Assembly: GCF_039871975.1 (NCBI RefSeq)
Contig: NZ_JBDPLL010000001.1
DNA: 64,000 nucleotides
Direction: 5' to 3' (one strand)
Origin: Trichormus_B sp936914905
GTDB lineage: Bacteria > Cyanobacteriota > Cyanobacteriia > Cyanobacteriales > Nostocaceae
The position numbers and the translations under genes were made by a program. Positions 63,964-64,000 of this stretch are shown one piece after another; position 1 is the stretch's first letter; the number at the start of each line of letters is the position of its first letter. Below the pieces are notes generated by a model. The model was given only the letters and a program-made list of their open reading frames with translations, did no database searches and was not told the DNA's origin.

Positions 63964-64000
63964 TTGGAAATTTACAGTGACTTTAGTTAATTATTAAACA

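Overview
The window is cyanobacterial and most probably from a filamentous heterocyst-forming species (Nostocales). The signs are frequent GCGATCGC (HIP1) octamers, heptanucleotide tandem repeats between genes, ISAzo13-family elements, DUF2382/PRC-barrel proteins, DnaK3, a GH100 invertase, a Psb35-like photosystem protein and DUF6887/DUF6888 genes. Three runs of exactly 100 N (12775-12874, 49987-50086, 55964-56063) mark scaffold gaps in a draft assembly. The very high share of broken genes next to intact housekeeping genes resembles a reductively evolving symbiont of the 'Nostoc azollae' type. That lineage assignment is inference.

Layout. 1-2.1 kb: decayed AAA ATPase, its partner and a Uma2 nuclease remnant. 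2.2-4.2 kb: methylenetetrahydrofolate reductase and trpS. 4.7-6.2 kb: broken muconolactone isomerase-like gene and two small conserved proteins. 6.4-11.6 kb: an NTT-type transporter fused to HEAT repeats, infC, an alpha/beta hydrolase. 12.4-13.3 kb: gapped ISAzo13-family element. 13.4-15 kb: radical SAM protein. 15-26.6 kb: an accessory zone of pseudogenes (SRPBCC, Uma2, TPR, pstB, TSUP transporter, ADP-ribosylglycohydrolase) and IS1634, IS66 and IS607 remnants around intact arsR, three DUF2382 genes and a Nudix hydrolase. 26.8-34.3 kb: folK, PBP1A, psb35-like gene, TerB-like gene, rsmB, GH100 invertase. 35-36.7 kb: broken WD40/J-domain gene. 36.9-47.9 kb: tRNA-Met, CNNM/HlyC protein, broken Rpn-type nuclease, queC, a Gfo/Idh/MocA oxidoreductase, DedA, a ParM-like actin ATPase with a probable adaptor, a CPBP protease, DUF3326 and a ferredoxin. 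48.2-51.9 kb: decayed bestrophin, XcyI-type restriction-modification system and M28 peptidase. 52-63.4 kb: dnaK3-dnaJ, a second gapped ISAzo13 locus, uppS-cdaA, lysA, rimI, clpC. 63.5-64 kb: DUF6888/DUF6887 pair.

Functionally, translation (trpS, infC, rsmB, rimI, tRNA-Met), protein quality control (dnaK3, dnaJ, clpC), envelope synthesis (PBP1A, uppS, lysA, cdaA) and folate or queuosine supply (MTHFR, folK, queC) look intact. Defence, stress, transport and sugar-nucleotide-type accessory genes are heavily decayed. The most unusual pattern is four long, perfect or near-centre-perfect inverted repeats, each lying inside a pseudogene. In each, one arm matches the expected coding sequence and the other replaces it, as expected from template switching or fold-back repair. 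Several other pseudogenes carry short direct tandem duplications of 16-58 bp that shift the frame. The best candidate for a little-studied working system is the ParM-like/adaptor gene pair at 43.7-45.3 kb.
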